Shown: positions 8,234 to 16,540 of the stretch, piece after piece | How the letters are laid out: every line of letters begins with the position of its first letter | Position numbering within the stretch: position 1 is the first letter of the stretch | DNA from: Paenisporosarcina sp. OV554 | Lineage (GTDB): Bacteria; Bacillota; Bacilli; Bacillales_A; Planococcaceae | Assembly: GCF_003058165.1 (NCBI RefSeq) | Contig: NZ_QBUC01000002.1 | Coordinates: 62,001 to 126,000, forward strand | Length of the DNA: 64,000 nucleotides | Direction of reading: 5' to 3' | Made by a program: the position numbers and the translations under genes | Notes under the pieces: generated by a model | Seen by the model: the letters and a program-made list of their open reading frames with translations, nothing else | The model's database searches: none | Told to the model about the DNA's origin: nothing

Positions 8234-9607
8234 ATGGAGACTAAATTGTCGTTTTCATCGTATTTGGTTATTGGCGTTATGTTATTTGCTTTATTTTTTG
8301 GGGCAGGGAATTTAATCTTTCCGGCTTCTCTCGGCCAGAATGCCGGTTCAAATGTTTGGGTTGCTATCACCGGGTTTTTAATTACAGGAATAGGCTTACC
8401 TTTCCTTGGACTTTTAGCGATGGGGTATTCGGGTAGTCGAAGTTTACAAGATCTCGCGAGTCGAATACATCCACTGTATGCGGTTATTTTTACGTCAGTA
8501 TTGTATTTAACAATCGGTCCTTTTTTTGCGATTCCAAGAACAGGTGCTGTTTCTTATGAAGTAGGTATTGCACCGTTTGTCGGTAGCGGGTATGAGCAAA
8601 TAGCGTTAGGAATCTTTACAGTTATTTTCTTCGGAATTACTCTTTGGTTCTCTCTAAACCCAGCCAAACTAATTGATCGAGTAGGAAAAGTGTTATCACC
8701 AGCTATCTTAGTGCTGTTATTTGTTCTATTAATTATGGTTATTGTAAAGCCTATGGGTTCTATTGGAGAGCCTCAAGAAGTATATGCAAGTGGTGCGTTC
8801 ATGAAAGGATTTACAGAAGGTTACAATACGATGGATGCACTGGCTTCCCTTGTATTTGGGATTATTGTCATCAATACCATTCGTAAAATGGGCGTCACTT
8901 CAAAGCGTGGCATTCTGCTAGCGACGACGAAGTCCGGGGGAATTGCTGTTTTACTACTCGGAATCGTTTATGTGGGAATTGCTTATTTGGGGGCAACGAG
9001 TACACAATTGCTAGGATTATTTGACTCAGGTGGTCCAGTTCTCAGCGGTACCGCTTCTCATTATTTTGGATCATTCGGAATGATCTTGATGGCGGTTATT
9101 ATTTTCTTAGCCTGTTTAACTACTAGTATCGGTGTGACTATGGCTTGTGGAGAATATTTCAATTCCTTGTTCCCGAAAATTAGTTATAAAGCTTATATTG
9201 TTATTTTTTCACTGTTCTCTTTAGTTGTTTCAAATATCGGCTTATCGAATATAATTTCATACTCGATTCCGGTTTTAATGTTTATTTATCCACTTGCAAT
9301 CGTGTTGATGTTACTGACATTTACATCCTCATTATTTAATCACGCAAGGCTCGTATATGTATCTGCTACAATAGTTACCTTTCTAATCAGTAGTATCGAT
9401 GGTCTTAAAACCTTATGTAATTCATTAGGTATCAACTATTTTGCTTGGATGAAACCTATTGTATCGTTTTATGAGAATACCTTGCCATTTTATAGCCAAG
9501 GTCTAGGATGGCTTGTTCCAGTATTATTGGTCATGGTAGTTACCGGAATTCTCGGACGTGTATTCAATCTATCCATTGTTCCTGTTTATAAAAAAGTAAC
9601 TTCATAA
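8234..9607 (+). CDS. brnQ: Branched-chain amino acid carrier BrnQ
   Basis: 457 residues, about 12 membrane helices, member of the LIVCS family that imports Leu, Ile and Val with Na+ or H+. The signature LFALFFGAGNLIFPASLGQ sits in the first helix, followed by TIGPFFAIPRTGAVSYEVG. AGGAGG is 7 bases before the ATG. Two TGCAATATA-type half-site clusters lie 60-120 bases upstream and are shared with the convergent GntR/FCD gene, which suggests that regulator controls brnQ. Monocistronic, with a strong terminator. Confidence 0.93.
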   Translation: METKLSFSSYLVIGVMLFALFFGAGNLIFPASLGQNAGSNVWVAITGFLITGIGLPFLGLLAMGYSGSRSLQDLASRIHPLYAVIFTSVLYLTIGPFFAIPRTGAVSYEVGIAPFVGSGYEQIALGIFTVIFFGITLWFSLNPAKLIDRVGKVLSPAILVLLFVLLIMVIVKPMGSIGEPQEVYASGAFMKGFTEGYNTMDALASLVFGIIVINTIRKMGVTSKRGILLATTKSGGIAVLLLGIVYVGIAYLGATSTQLLGLFDSGGPVLSGTASHYFGSFGMILMAVIIFLACLTTSIGVTMACGEYFNSLFPKISYKAYIVIFSLFSLVVSNIGLSNIISYSIPVLMFIYPLAIVLMLLTFTSSLFNHARLVYVSATIVTFLISSIDGLKTLCNSLGINYFAWMKPIVSFYENTLPFYSQGLGWLVPVLLVMVVTGILGRVFNLSIVPVYKKVTS

Positions 9608-9613
9608 TAAACT

Positions 9614-9662
9614 AAACCCCCACATCTCTGATTATTTAAAACAGAGATGTGGGGGTTTTTAA
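9614..9662 (+). terminator. Terminator after brnQ
   Basis: AACCCCCACATCTCTG pairs with CAGAGATGTGGGGGTT, followed by TTTTT. Very stable. Confidence 0.9.
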
Positions 9663-9694
9663 TTAGTATGATAGCTAACAGTGATTAATAGACA

Positions 9695-9726
9695 CAAAAA
9701 GTGACTCTGAATCTTCGAGTCACTCT
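9695..9726 (-). terminator. Terminator overlapping the end of the GntR gene
   Basis: AGTGACTC/GAGTCACT stem at 9700-9724; on the minus strand it is followed by TTTTTGTGTC. The stem includes the TGA stop codon of the regulator gene. Confidence 0.65.
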
Positions 9727-10391
9727 TTATCATCATCTTCACGTGAATAAAATTCTTCAATGGCACGGAGCCAATTATCTCTCATTAATTGAGAAACAAG
9801 CAGTGCGTCTCGCTTTTTCAAACAATCGATAATCGTGTCATGTTGTTGAATCGAATAAGTCGTTAAGACAATCGAATTATGGAAAAATAGTCTTCTGACA
9901 TGCGCTTGTAAAGAAGCGACCATTGAAGTTATGTATGGGTTATTTGCTGCATCAACAATGATTTGATGAAACTCTTCATCAACTTTGAGAGCTAAAAAGT
10001 AATCTTCGGTGTGGACTGCTTTAGAGAAACGTTCATTTGTATCTTCTAAATTACGGATGATTTCTTCATTTAAATTCGGAACCGCAAGTTCAGCAGAAAG
10101 AGCCTGCAGAGCTGCAAGTGGTGGGAGAAGATCAATTATATCCTCTTTTTTAACTTTCGTTACTTGAGTTGCTTTTCCAGGAAACATTTCTACGAACCCT
10201 TGTACTTCAAGTAGTTGTAATGACTCACGGATAGGCGTTCTACTGACACCTAATGCTCGAGCTAACTCGTTGTCATTTAATTTTTCTTCAGGACGTAATG
10301 TGCCATCGGTTATCCATTGTTGTAACTGATTAAAAGCATTTTCTTTTGCAGAAATACGGACAGGCTTATTATGATTCAGTGGTATGGGCAT
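9720..10391 (-). CDS. GntR-family regulator with FCD ligand domain
   Basis: 223 residues: winged helix at about 15-80 (DNELARALGVSRTPIRESLQ, then the wing GKATQVTKV) and an all-helical FCD domain (about 90-215) in which the DEEFHQIIVDAANNP motif gives the conserved Asp and His that bind a metal in this subfamily. A perfect inverted repeat TATATTGCA-N7-TGCAATATA lies about 80 bases upstream, probably the autoregulatory operator. The same half-sites occur before brnQ, the convergent neighbour. The effector is unknown; an amino or keto acid is a reasonable guess. Confidence 0.9.
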   Translation of the reverse strand: MPIPLNHNKPVRISAKENAFNQLQQWITDGTLRPEEKLNDNELARALGVSRTPIRESLQLLEVQGFVEMFPGKATQVTKVKKEDIIDLLPPLAALQALSAELAVPNLNEEIIRNLEDTNERFSKAVHTEDYFLALKVDEEFHQIIVDAANNPYITSMVASLQAHVRRLFFHNSIVLTTYSIQQHDTIIDCLKKRDALLVSQLMRDNWLRAIEEFYSREDDDKE

Positions 10392-10471
10392 TTAGGAAAC
10401 AACCTTTCCTGTCAGGCTTATTTGTATATAAAGAATCTTCTTCCATTATACTACAAATAGTATATACGTGA

Positions 10472-10496
10472 TATATTGCAATCAAAATGCAATATA
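10472..10496. promoter_or_regulatory. Inverted-repeat operator of the GntR/FCD gene
   Basis: TATATTGCA at 10472-10480 and its exact reverse complement TGCAATATA at 10488-10496, 7 bases apart. Matches the palindrome upstream of brnQ. Confidence 0.65.
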
Positions 10497-10540
10497 CACC
10501 TTAAGGGATAGACAATGTAAGGTCACAGCTATTTTGTTGG

Positions 10541-10633
10541 CCTGAGCAATCCGTTGTGGACGTGAAATTAATCACTGGTCAAAACCCACAATCAACACCA
10601 TTGGTCGTAAAAGAATTAGTGAAAAAATGTTAA
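10541..10633 (+). pseudogene. Remnant of a DJ-1/PfpI-type glutamine amidotransferase-like gene
   Basis: The frame ending at the TAA at 10631 reads VVDVKLITGQNPQSTPLV followed by VKELVKKC. This is the C-terminal signature of class I glutamine-amidotransferase-like (DJ-1/PfpI/Hsp31) proteins, where LITGQNP is near-invariant. Nothing upstream continues the protein, so only about 30 residues survive. Confidence 0.6.
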
Positions 10634-10701
10634 TAAGAAAAGTTGTCACTTTGTAAAAAATAAATGGCTTTTATCATTAATAAAATGAAGCAAATATAAC
10701 C

Positions 10702-10798
10702 GGTTCGGGTGGATTATTGTTTTATCCGGCTGAATGCCTTTTGTAGCAACCGATCTACTTATGAAACCATTGGCGTTGTCGCGCCTTTGGTTTTTTTT
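10702..10798 (+). other. Imperfect hairpin plus terminator-like hairpin, no gene attached
   Basis: An imperfect hairpin (GGTTCGG..GGAT with ATCC..CTGAA..CC, 10702-10738) is followed by a second hairpin at 10764-10798 (AAACCA..GGCG with CGCC..TGGTTT) and eight T. Neither serves an adjacent intact gene. It could be a small RNA or the tail of a lost gene. The rest of the 681-base gap 10392-11072 holds the DJ-1 remnant and a dispersed repeat copy at 10894. Confidence 0.35.
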
Positions 10799-10893
10799 CA
10801 GTTTACCTTACTGTTGTCACCTAGTTCATTCCATCCTTTTTCATTTTCTCTTCCATTTCAGACCGAAGGCGTTAACTACCTAATCCTGAAGTA

Positions 10894-10923
10894 ATGTCAA
10901 CCTGCTGTGTATATGCGATACGA
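10894..10923. repeat. Dispersed repeat with GTGTATAYGCGATAC, copy 1
   Basis: ATGTCAACCT followed by GTGTATATGCGATAC; the same arrangement recurs at 22972-23001 with only a few differences, and a degenerate copy lies near 24106. Not coding in any sensible frame. Confidence 0.6.
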
Positions 10924-11072
10924 TCTAGTTTAGCGTTGAATCAATGTTTTTGGGCAGTTTTGTTAAGGAATGATTAAAATTAATAAATTATTAATTTTCA
11001 AAATAAGCTACTGATAAGGGTAAATAATTAGTTGAATAATGGATATACTACAATTTCTGGAGGTGAAATTAT

Positions 11073-11222
11073 ATGGAAAGTAAACCACTACATTATGATG
11101 GAAGTTTCCAAAATGTTGATGCTTTAGAGAGTGGAGAAAACAACAATGAAGCATTTGCATTAACAGATGAAATACGAAAAAAAATAAGTGGAAATCCTTA
11201 TATGATGAATAAAACTGAATAG
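11073..11222 (+). CDS. Small hypothetical protein (49 residues)
   Basis: An ATG preceded by TGGAGGTG (7 bases away) opens a 49-codon frame: MESKPLHYDGSFQNVDALES through to MMNKTE. The ribosome site is excellent and the composition is ordinary (acidic, polar, no membrane segment). No family is recognised. It lies 98 bases before the azoreductase gene on the same strand and could be its leader gene. Confidence 0.55.
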   Translation: MESKPLHYDGSFQNVDALESGENNNEAFALTDEIRKKISGNPYMMNKTE

Positions 11223-11320
11223 GGATGTGCAATATCTCTTTTTAATTTTTTACAAGTAGTTTATGAAATATATATTCTAAATTATCCACATAAACAAGGA
11301 AGAAAGAAAGGAAGTACGAA

Positions 11321-11956
11321 ATGACAAAAGTATTGTACATTACAGCTCATCCACATGATGACACTCAGTCTTACAGTATGGCAGTAGGAAAGGCTTTTAT
11401 TGACAATTATAAAGAAGCAAATCCAAATGATGAAATTGTGAATGTTGACCTTTTTAAGGAAAATATTCCACAAATTGATATAGATATTTTTAGTGGTTGG
11501 GGTAAACTTCAATCTGGAAAGGGATTTGAAGAGCTTTCATCAGATGAGAAAGCAAAAGTAAGTAGACTATCAGAACTATGTGAACAATTTATTTCAGCAG
11601 ATAAATATGTTTTTGTTACACCTTTGTGGAACTTTTCTTTCCCACCAGTATTGAAAGCATATATTGATTCAGTATCTGTGGCTGGTAAAACATTTAAATA
11701 TACAGAACAAGGTCCAGTTGGTCTTTTAACTGATAAAAAAGCTTTACATATACAAGCCCGTGGAGGAATTTATTCAGAAGGACCTGCAGCTCAAATGGAA
11801 ATGGGTCACCGCTATTTAAATATTATTATGCAATTCTATGGAGTACCTTCATTTGAAGGCTTATTTATAGAAGGTCATGCTGCAATGCCTGATAAAGCAC
11901 AAGAAATTAAAGAAAACGCAATTGCACGGGCTAAGGATTTAGCCCATACTTTTTAG
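11321..11956 (+). CDS. azoR: FMN-dependent NADH:quinone/azo oxidoreductase AzoR
   Basis: 211 residues of the AzoR/AcpD flavodoxin-fold family, which reduces quinones and azo compounds with NADH using bound FMN in the cytoplasm. Recognised from [16 protein letters not shown] at the N-terminus, the FMN-binding [17 protein letters not shown], and the later [12 protein letters not shown] and GH(R/A) segments. An AAAGGAAG ribosome site precedes the ATG. Probably a quinone detoxification gene; induction is not visible from the sequence. Confidence 0.92.
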   Translation: MTKVLYITAHPHDDTQSYSMAVGKAFIDNYKEANPNDEIVNVDLFKENIPQIDIDIFSGWGKLQSGKGFEELSSDEKAKVSRLSELCEQFISADKYVFVTPLWNFSFPPVLKAYIDSVSVAGKTFKYTEQGPVGLLTDKKALHIQARGGIYSEGPAAQMEMGHRYLNIIMQFYGVPSFEGLFIEGHAAMPDKAQEIKENAIARAKDLAHTF

Positions 11957-12025
11957 AATTACTAAGGGAGCCAACACCTTACACGGCACCAGACTTAGAT
12001 AAAAACAATAATAACATCAGATAAT

Positions 12026-12062
12026 CCTTGTTAAACTAACGAGTGCTTTAGTTCAATAAGGG
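12026..12062. repeat. Dispersed palindrome (CTAACGnG-loop family), copy 1
   Basis: CCTTGTTaAACTAA and TTAGTTcAATAAGG form an imperfect stem around CGAGTGCT. Related copies are at 15054, 15757 (partial), 23050 and 24009. A terminator-like hairpin follows at 12101. Confidence 0.65.
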
Positions 12063-12100
12063 AGTAGAAAATATCACTAATTAAACAATTAAAACGAGAA

Positions 12101-12130
12101 AAACGCTGAGATAATCCTCAGTGTTTTTTT
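12101..12130 (+). terminator. Terminator-like hairpin downstream of azoR
   Basis: AAACGCTGAG, six-base loop, CTCAGTGTTTTTTT. About 145 bases after azoR. The 607-base gap 11957-12563 otherwise contains the palindrome at 12026 and a second hairpin at 12290; no convincing gene. Confidence 0.65.
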
Positions 12131-12289
12131 ATATCTTTTTCCATCACGAATATTCATTTCACCGCCGTTTTAGATGCTTATTATATAGCAGAATCGCACA
12201 ATAACCATTACAATTATAATTCTGTTAATAGATCTGTCAAAAATGCACAATTGGGAAGTAAATAGATACAAACCTTGATATAATAATAA

Positions 12290-12322
12290 AAAATAGGCAT
12301 CTAAATTGGGTGCCTATTTTGG
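12290..12322 (+). terminator. Terminator-like hairpin without an adjacent gene
   Basis: AAAATAGGCA pairs with TGCCTATTTT around an 11-base loop; weak T-tail. It lies 240 bases before the next gene. Confidence 0.45.
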
Positions 12323-12563
12323 GCTTTATTTACGAAAAAGTGATTCAATATTGAACGGTTTACTTAATTTTTGCATCCTTTTCTATTTAATGGTTCAACA
12401 TTTCTTGATTTTTGCAGATAACAAAAAATTAATAACGAATCTTAATCCAATCTTAGTGAAAAAGCAATTTTTTATGAATTACAAAAATAGCGAATCAAGT
12501 TCAATTCATGATAAGATGATTCAATCATTCAATTGAGCGGAATATAAAAACAAAGGAGTTAAT

Positions 12564-13208
12564 ATGAAAAATCGAAGCATCATCGCAGTATTTTATTTAG
12601 TTGGATTAACGTTTTTGTCTTTGGGAATTAGTTTAATCATTTTGGCTGATTTAGGTGCTGGAGCTTGGGATGCCATGTATGTGGGGTTGAATAAACATTT
12701 TGGCCTTAGTGTAGGTACATGGATTTTTATTGTAGGGATTTTACTGATTTTCGTCAATGCGCTTCTTTTAAAAGAACGAACTGATGTTTCTGCGGTGATA
12801 CCCGTACTCGGTGTGGGGTTTTTAATTGATTTTTGGCTGCTATTTGTTTTTGCTAATTTTCAGGTGCCAATGCTTGCGATTCAATTAGCAATGTTAGGTG
12901 GGGGAGTGGCAGTAATTGCTGTAGGCATTGCTTGTTATTTACAGTCTAAGATTGCTCGCAACCCCATGGATACATTAATGATAGCTATTCAAACAATCAC
13001 TGGGAAAAGCATGGCTGTCTCAAAAACGATGATGGAGCTTGGCGTGCTAATCATTGCATTCTTACTTGGAGGTCCAATTGGTTTGGGTACGATTTTTGTC
13101 ACCCTGATGATTGGTCCCATGATTCAGTTTTTCTATAGCCCAGTAACGAAGTTGCGGAACTATTTGTGTGAGGATGCTAATAGAGGTCCAATAAAAGTTA
13201 ATTCGTAA
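12564..13208 (+). CDS. YczE/YyaS/YitT-family membrane protein
   Basis: 214 residues with five to six membrane segments. The family features are LILADLGAGAWDAMYVGLN after the first helix and ARNPMDTLMIAIQ in the middle, followed by the GPIGLGTIF loop. AAAGGAG lies 5 bases before the ATG. The function of this family is not established; members are often near regulators of antibiotic or sugar metabolism. Terminated by a strong bidirectional hairpin. Confidence 0.8.
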   Translation: MKNRSIIAVFYLVGLTFLSLGISLIILADLGAGAWDAMYVGLNKHFGLSVGTWIFIVGILLIFVNALLLKERTDVSAVIPVLGVGFLIDFWLLFVFANFQVPMLAIQLAMLGGGVAVIAVGIACYLQSKIARNPMDTLMIAIQTITGKSMAVSKTMMELGVLIIAFLLGGPIGLGTIFVTLMIGPMIQFFYSPVTKLRNYLCEDANRGPIKVNS

Positions 13209-13214
13209 GCAATA

Positions 13215-13260
13215 TAAAAAAGAGTAGGGAATTCTTAGAGAATTCTCCTACTCTTTTTTG
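13215..13260. terminator. Bidirectional terminator
   Basis: AAAAAAGAGTAGG(G)AATTCT and AGAATTCTCCTACTCTTTTTT form a near-perfect stem of about 20 pairs with a three-base loop; it serves the YczE-like gene and the convergent ferredoxin reductase gene. Confidence 0.9.
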
Positions 13261-13298
13261 TTTGACTTACGTTCGGTCTAACAATGTATAACTGACTT

Positions 13299-14282
13299 TT
13301 AATGTGAAAACAAGTCTGTAGAGTGCTTCACGTGATTTTTAGTTTCTGGATTGACGAAGTGTTTTGCTGCATTTATTGCAATTGGTGCTTCACCAAATCC
13401 ACAAGCGATGAGCTTAACTTTGCCTTCATAAATGTTGCTATCACCGACCGCATAAACACCAGGAAGTGTCGTTTCCATTTTAGAATTTACTTTTATTGCA
13501 TGGCGCTCCATATCCATGCCCCATTCTTTCATATTCCCTATATGTGAACGGAAACCATAGTTAACGATAACATGATCGGCCTTCAGTAATTCAACCTCGC
13601 CGTTTGTATTCCGCACAGCAACATGCGTAAAATTATCGCCTTCAGGTTCGAAATGATCAACAACGTATGGTGTTTTAATGACAACAGAAGACTGTTTTAG
13701 TAACTCTAGGCTATGTTCGTGAGCGCGGAAAGAATCGCGTCGATGAACAAGTGTGACAGAGTTTGCAATTGGTTCTAGCATAAGTGCCCAATCCACCGCT
13801 GAATCTCCACCGCCAAATAACACGATATCTTTGCCAGCGAATTTGCCCATGTCATCCACGAAATAATGGAGTTGAGTGCCTTCATATTGGATTGCTGCTT
13901 CGAGTTCTAAGCGTTTCGGTTCGAATGCACCATTTCCTGTCGTGAAAATGACAGATTTAGTTAAGTGTGTATCTGATTCGGTAGTAAGCTGCCATGTACC
14001 ATCCTCAAGTCTAGTCATATCTTCCACTGACTCACCTGTGATGATGGTCGGTGAAAAGATAGCGAGTTGTTCTGATAAGTTATCGACTAAATCTTTTGCT
14101 CTAACTTTCGGAAATCCAGCAATATCATATATATATTTTTCTGGATAGAGAGCAGTTAACTGTCCTCCGACATTTGGTAAACTTTCAATGATTTTAACCG
14201 ACATTTGACGCATGCCTCCGTAAAATGCAGTGAATAATCCAGCAGGCCCAGCGCCTACTATGGTAACGTCATAAATTTTCAT
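13299..14282 (-). CDS. Ferredoxin/flavodoxin--NADP+ reductase (YumC/YcgT type)
   Basis: 327 residues, thioredoxin-reductase-like fold without the redox CxxC, as in Bacillus YumC and YcgT. The FAD site is VGAGPAGLFTAFY at 10-22, VGGQL follows, the NADPH site is GGGDSAVDWA in the middle, and the second FAD motif is VYAVGD near the C-terminus. Reduces ferredoxin or flavodoxin with NADPH. AAGGAG is 11 bases before the ATG. Monocistronic and convergent with the YczE-like gene. Confidence 0.9.
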   Translation of the reverse strand: MKIYDVTIVGAGPAGLFTAFYGGMRQMSVKIIESLPNVGGQLTALYPEKYIYDIAGFPKVRAKDLVDNLSEQLAIFSPTIITGESVEDMTRLEDGTWQLTTESDTHLTKSVIFTTGNGAFEPKRLELEAAIQYEGTQLHYFVDDMGKFAGKDIVLFGGGDSAVDWALMLEPIANSVTLVHRRDSFRAHEHSLELLKQSSVVIKTPYVVDHFEPEGDNFTHVAVRNTNGEVELLKADHVIVNYGFRSHIGNMKEWGMDMERHAIKVNSKMETTLPGVYAVGDSNIYEGKVKLIACGFGEAPIAINAAKHFVNPETKNHVKHSTDLFSH

Positions 14283-14504
14283 ATGTAATTGAGCTCCTTG
14301 TCCGTGAAGTGTCTATTTTGATTCTACCACTTTCTAAGCTGGAGTAAGTAATTTCAAACATATTTCAGTCGAAAGTCCTAGAGTAAAGCAACTTTCTTCA
14401 CTGTAACTGGAAGTATGTCCAAACCATTTATTAATTTCATGTTTGTTACTTGTGCTGAAGGGAATAGTACAAACAAGTCTAATAATTCTAAAGGAGGCAT
14501 TTTA

Positions 14505-14762
14505 ATGACTAAAGAAAATGAGTTTCCTGAATTTGAACCCGAGCATACAGAAGTAGAAAAGCGTCAGAAGCAGCAAGAAGAGAACGAAAAAGAATTGAAG
14601 CAAAACCAAAAATTTCATGATAACCGTGGAGAACAAGTTATTAATGAACAACAAGAAGATTATCAGGGTGAAAAAGATTTAAACAACCAATCAAATGAAA
14701 ATCAAAACGAACAAAATTTAAATGACCTTACAAATGATATTGAGAATAAACAGGGTAGGTGA
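14505..14762 (+). CDS. Small acidic Gln/Asn/Glu-rich hypothetical protein
   Basis: 85 residues made almost entirely of E, Q, N, K and D; predicted to be disordered. The start is set by AAAGGAGG (14490-14496), 8 bases before the ATG at 14505. The frame extends further upstream but without a ribosome site. Low-complexity hydrophilic proteins like this are common in spore-formers, but I cannot name a family. Confidence 0.65.
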   Translation: MTKENEFPEFEPEHTEVEKRQKQQEENEKELKQNQKFHDNRGEQVINEQQEDYQGEKDLNNQSNENQNEQNLNDLTNDIENKQGR

Positions 14763-14765
14763 CGA

Positions 14766-14862
14766 GTGACACAAATCTTTAGACTAAAGAAATCCATATA
14801 TATCAATGTTTTTATTAAAGAGTTCAAACTTTTGTGTCATTAATTAGTGACATAAAAGTTTA
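14766..14862. repeat. Inverted repeat with a related direct copy
   Basis: CAAACTTTTGTGTCA (14825-14839) pairs with TGACATAAAAGTTT(A) at 14848-14862. The right arm also resembles, in direct orientation, GTGACACAAATCTTTAGACT at 14766. Non-coding. The rest of the 405-base gap 14763-15167 holds a terminator at 15016 and a palindrome at 15054. Confidence 0.5.
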
Positions 14863-15015
14863 GACTCTCTTGTTGTAGTTAGTTAAAGAATAAGGGTGAT
14901 TAAGATTACATGTTTCAATAAAATCAATTCATCCACTGGATATTAGATTACAACTGGGAAAAATTGATTAATTATTTATGATAAAGGATTGAGGTTTCTA
15001 CTTAAACAAACGGGT

Positions 15016-15047
15016 GCGTTGATCCAAGAAGGATTAACGCTTTTTTT
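15016..15047 (+). terminator. Terminator-like hairpin
   Basis: GCGTTGATCC, loop AAGAA, GGATTAACGC, then seven T. Follows a degenerate copy of the CTAACGGG repeat at about 15002. Confidence 0.65.
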
Positions 15048-15053
15048 GTTGAA

Positions 15054-15089
15054 CTTGTTGAACTAACGGGGCAGTTTAGTTGAACAAGG
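15054..15089. repeat. Dispersed palindrome (CTAACGGGGCAG family), copy 2
   Basis: CTTGTTGAACTAA and TTAGTTGAACAAG form a 13-pair stem with one mismatch around CGGGGCAGT. The most symmetric member of the family in this window. Confidence 0.7.
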
Positions 15090-15167
15090 ATTTTTATGAA
15101 AGTTTATAGAAAAGGATTAAGAAGAAGTTGGATTTTATTTTATGAGTTTATTTGAGAGGGTGACAGG

Positions 15168-15788
15168 ATGATTAACTATTCAGGAACTCCAACGATAGAA
15201 ACCGACCGTTTAAACCTAAGAAGATTAGAACTCACAGATGCTCAAAGCGTCTTTGACAATTGGCTTTCAGACGAACGGGTAACTGACAATCTAATTAAAG
15301 GAGCACATAAGACTGTTTCGGAAACAATTGAGAGGGTGGCTGGGATTGTAAGTGAATATGGCAGTGGAAAATTTTGTTACTGGGGTATTCAACTGAAAGC
15401 TAGCGGTGAACTAATTGGGGCAATCGATTTCTTTAATTTTGACAGTGCCACTGAAAACTGTGAGGTAGGTTATTCGCTTGGATATAAATGGTGGAATCAG
15501 GGCTATGGGACTGAATCGTTAAAATCGGTTATGGAATTTGGCTTTAGGCATATGAATATCCATAAGATATCCGCAGCACATAACCTCGATAATGCGGCTT
15601 CTGGAAAAATTATGAGTAAAGTGGGTATGGAACAAGAAGGAACGATTAGGCACATGATTCGTAATGCCAAGAATCAATACAAGGACTGTGCTGTTTATGG
15701 AATTCTCCAAGAAGATTATTTAAAAAACACTGTCAGAGCCCATACACCTATTATTAATTCCACGGGGCAGGTTAGTGAAACAATTTAA
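15168..15788 (+). CDS. GNAT acetyltransferase (RimJ/RimL-like) with repeat-derived tail
   Basis: 206 residues. The GNAT fold is clear: TDRLNLRRLELTDAQSVFDN at the start, GYSLGYKWWNQGYGTESLKS for the acetyl-CoA loop, and SGKIMSKVGMEQEGTIRHM near the end, as in RimJ/RimL N-acetyltransferases. The substrate cannot be told. A GAGAGGGTG ribosome site precedes the ATG. Homologues normally stop near residue 180 (GILQEDY); here the frame runs on about 25 residues and its last codons (TGQVSETI) are a copy of the CTAACGGGGCAG repeat, so the 3' end has probably been replaced. Confidence 0.85.
   Translation: MINYSGTPTIETDRLNLRRLELTDAQSVFDNWLSDERVTDNLIKGAHKTVSETIERVAGIVSEYGSGKFCYWGIQLKASGELIGAIDFFNFDSATENCEVGYSLGYKWWNQGYGTESLKSVMEFGFRHMNIHKISAAHNLDNAASGKIMSKVGMEQEGTIRHMIRNAKNQYKDCAVYGILQEDYLKNTVRAHTPIINSTGQVSETI
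15757..15785. repeat. Partial CTAACGGGGCAG repeat inside the 3' end of the GNAT gene
   Basis: ACGGGGCAGGTTAGTGAAAC matches the loop and right arm of the copy at 23050 (ACGGGGCAGGTTAGTTGGAC). The left arm is degraded. Confidence 0.5.
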
Positions 15789-15913
15789 AAGTTAATTCGT
15801 AATGTATTAATATTTTTAAGGTGGTAATATCCATACCGATCACACACATTGTTTAGAGTAATAGTATCAGTAGTTCAAGAGTTAGAGATTCATTGCAATT
15901 GTTTTAAAGTTTT

Positions 15914-16467
15914 TTGCACCAGAACCCCCTAGAGCAGTAAGGCATACTTTCTTAAAGTGGAATCTATAACCATTTTCAACTTCTCCAAATAACCTAGATA
16001 ATAGAGTTTCTACAAATCAGCCAAGCGCTACTTGAAAAAAGCCTTGGCTTTTTTGTTTGTTGCCAGACCACGTGTAAAAACAATAGATAAAAATCAGCTT
16101 ATCCAGGAGCGTTTCAAAGTTGAAAAACGAAAACAAAATGCCGGAAACCCTCCAAATAATACAAATAAAATACCTGAACACCATCGTGGAACAGGATCAC
16201 TGATTTCATTAAGAGGAGATCCGTCCTATGTTACGGTTCAAGTCTTTTGACACAGCTACATCCATTTCTTTACTTTGCACCAGAACCAGATTTTTTGGAC
16301 TGGTGCATATTAGTATAGTGCTGAACATCGATAAAATATTGTTATGGTTACCATAAATTTTCATGATTATACAATAATCTCGTAAACACTTAAAGTTTTA
16401 ATATAAGCTGTAGCAGCCAAGAACATGAACTGAAGCAACTTATATTATTTATTTGGTTCTGGTGCAA
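15914..16467. repeat. TTGCACCAGAACC repeats, two direct and one inverted
   Basis: TTGCACCAGAACC occurs at 15914 and 16275 on the plus strand and inverted (GGTTCTGGTGCAA) at 16455-16467. The copy at 16276 also makes its own hairpin with CTGGTGCA at 16300-16307. The outermost pair encloses 554 bases with no recognisable transposase. An open frame at 16032-16250 begins inside a terminator and has no ribosome site, so I do not call it a gene. The gap 15789-16540 holds nothing else supportable. Confidence 0.5.
16019..16054 (+). terminator. Terminator-like hairpin downstream of the GNAT gene
   Basis: AGCCAAG pairs with CTTGGCT, followed by six T; 230 bases after the GNAT stop. Confidence 0.55.
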
Positions 16468-16540
16468 GAACTTCAAAGCACTTGCAATGAATTGTAGGGG
16501 GAAATTTTATTTTATTTTTGAGAGAGATGGGGAGAAACGA

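Noticed and set aside
10709-10894. 61-codon open frame rich in Phe
   Set aside because: No ribosome site; runs through a terminator-like hairpin.
12306-12536. 76-codon plus-strand open frame
   Set aside because: Starts inside a hairpin, A/T-rich composition, no ribosome site.
13193-15803. Identical 16-mer AAAAGTTAATTCGTAA at 13195 and 15787
   Set aside because: In A/T-rich DNA of this length one such match is expected by chance.
16032-16250. 72-codon plus-strand open frame
   Set aside because: It begins inside a terminator stem, has no ribosome site, and lies in a repeat-rich region; no family recognised.
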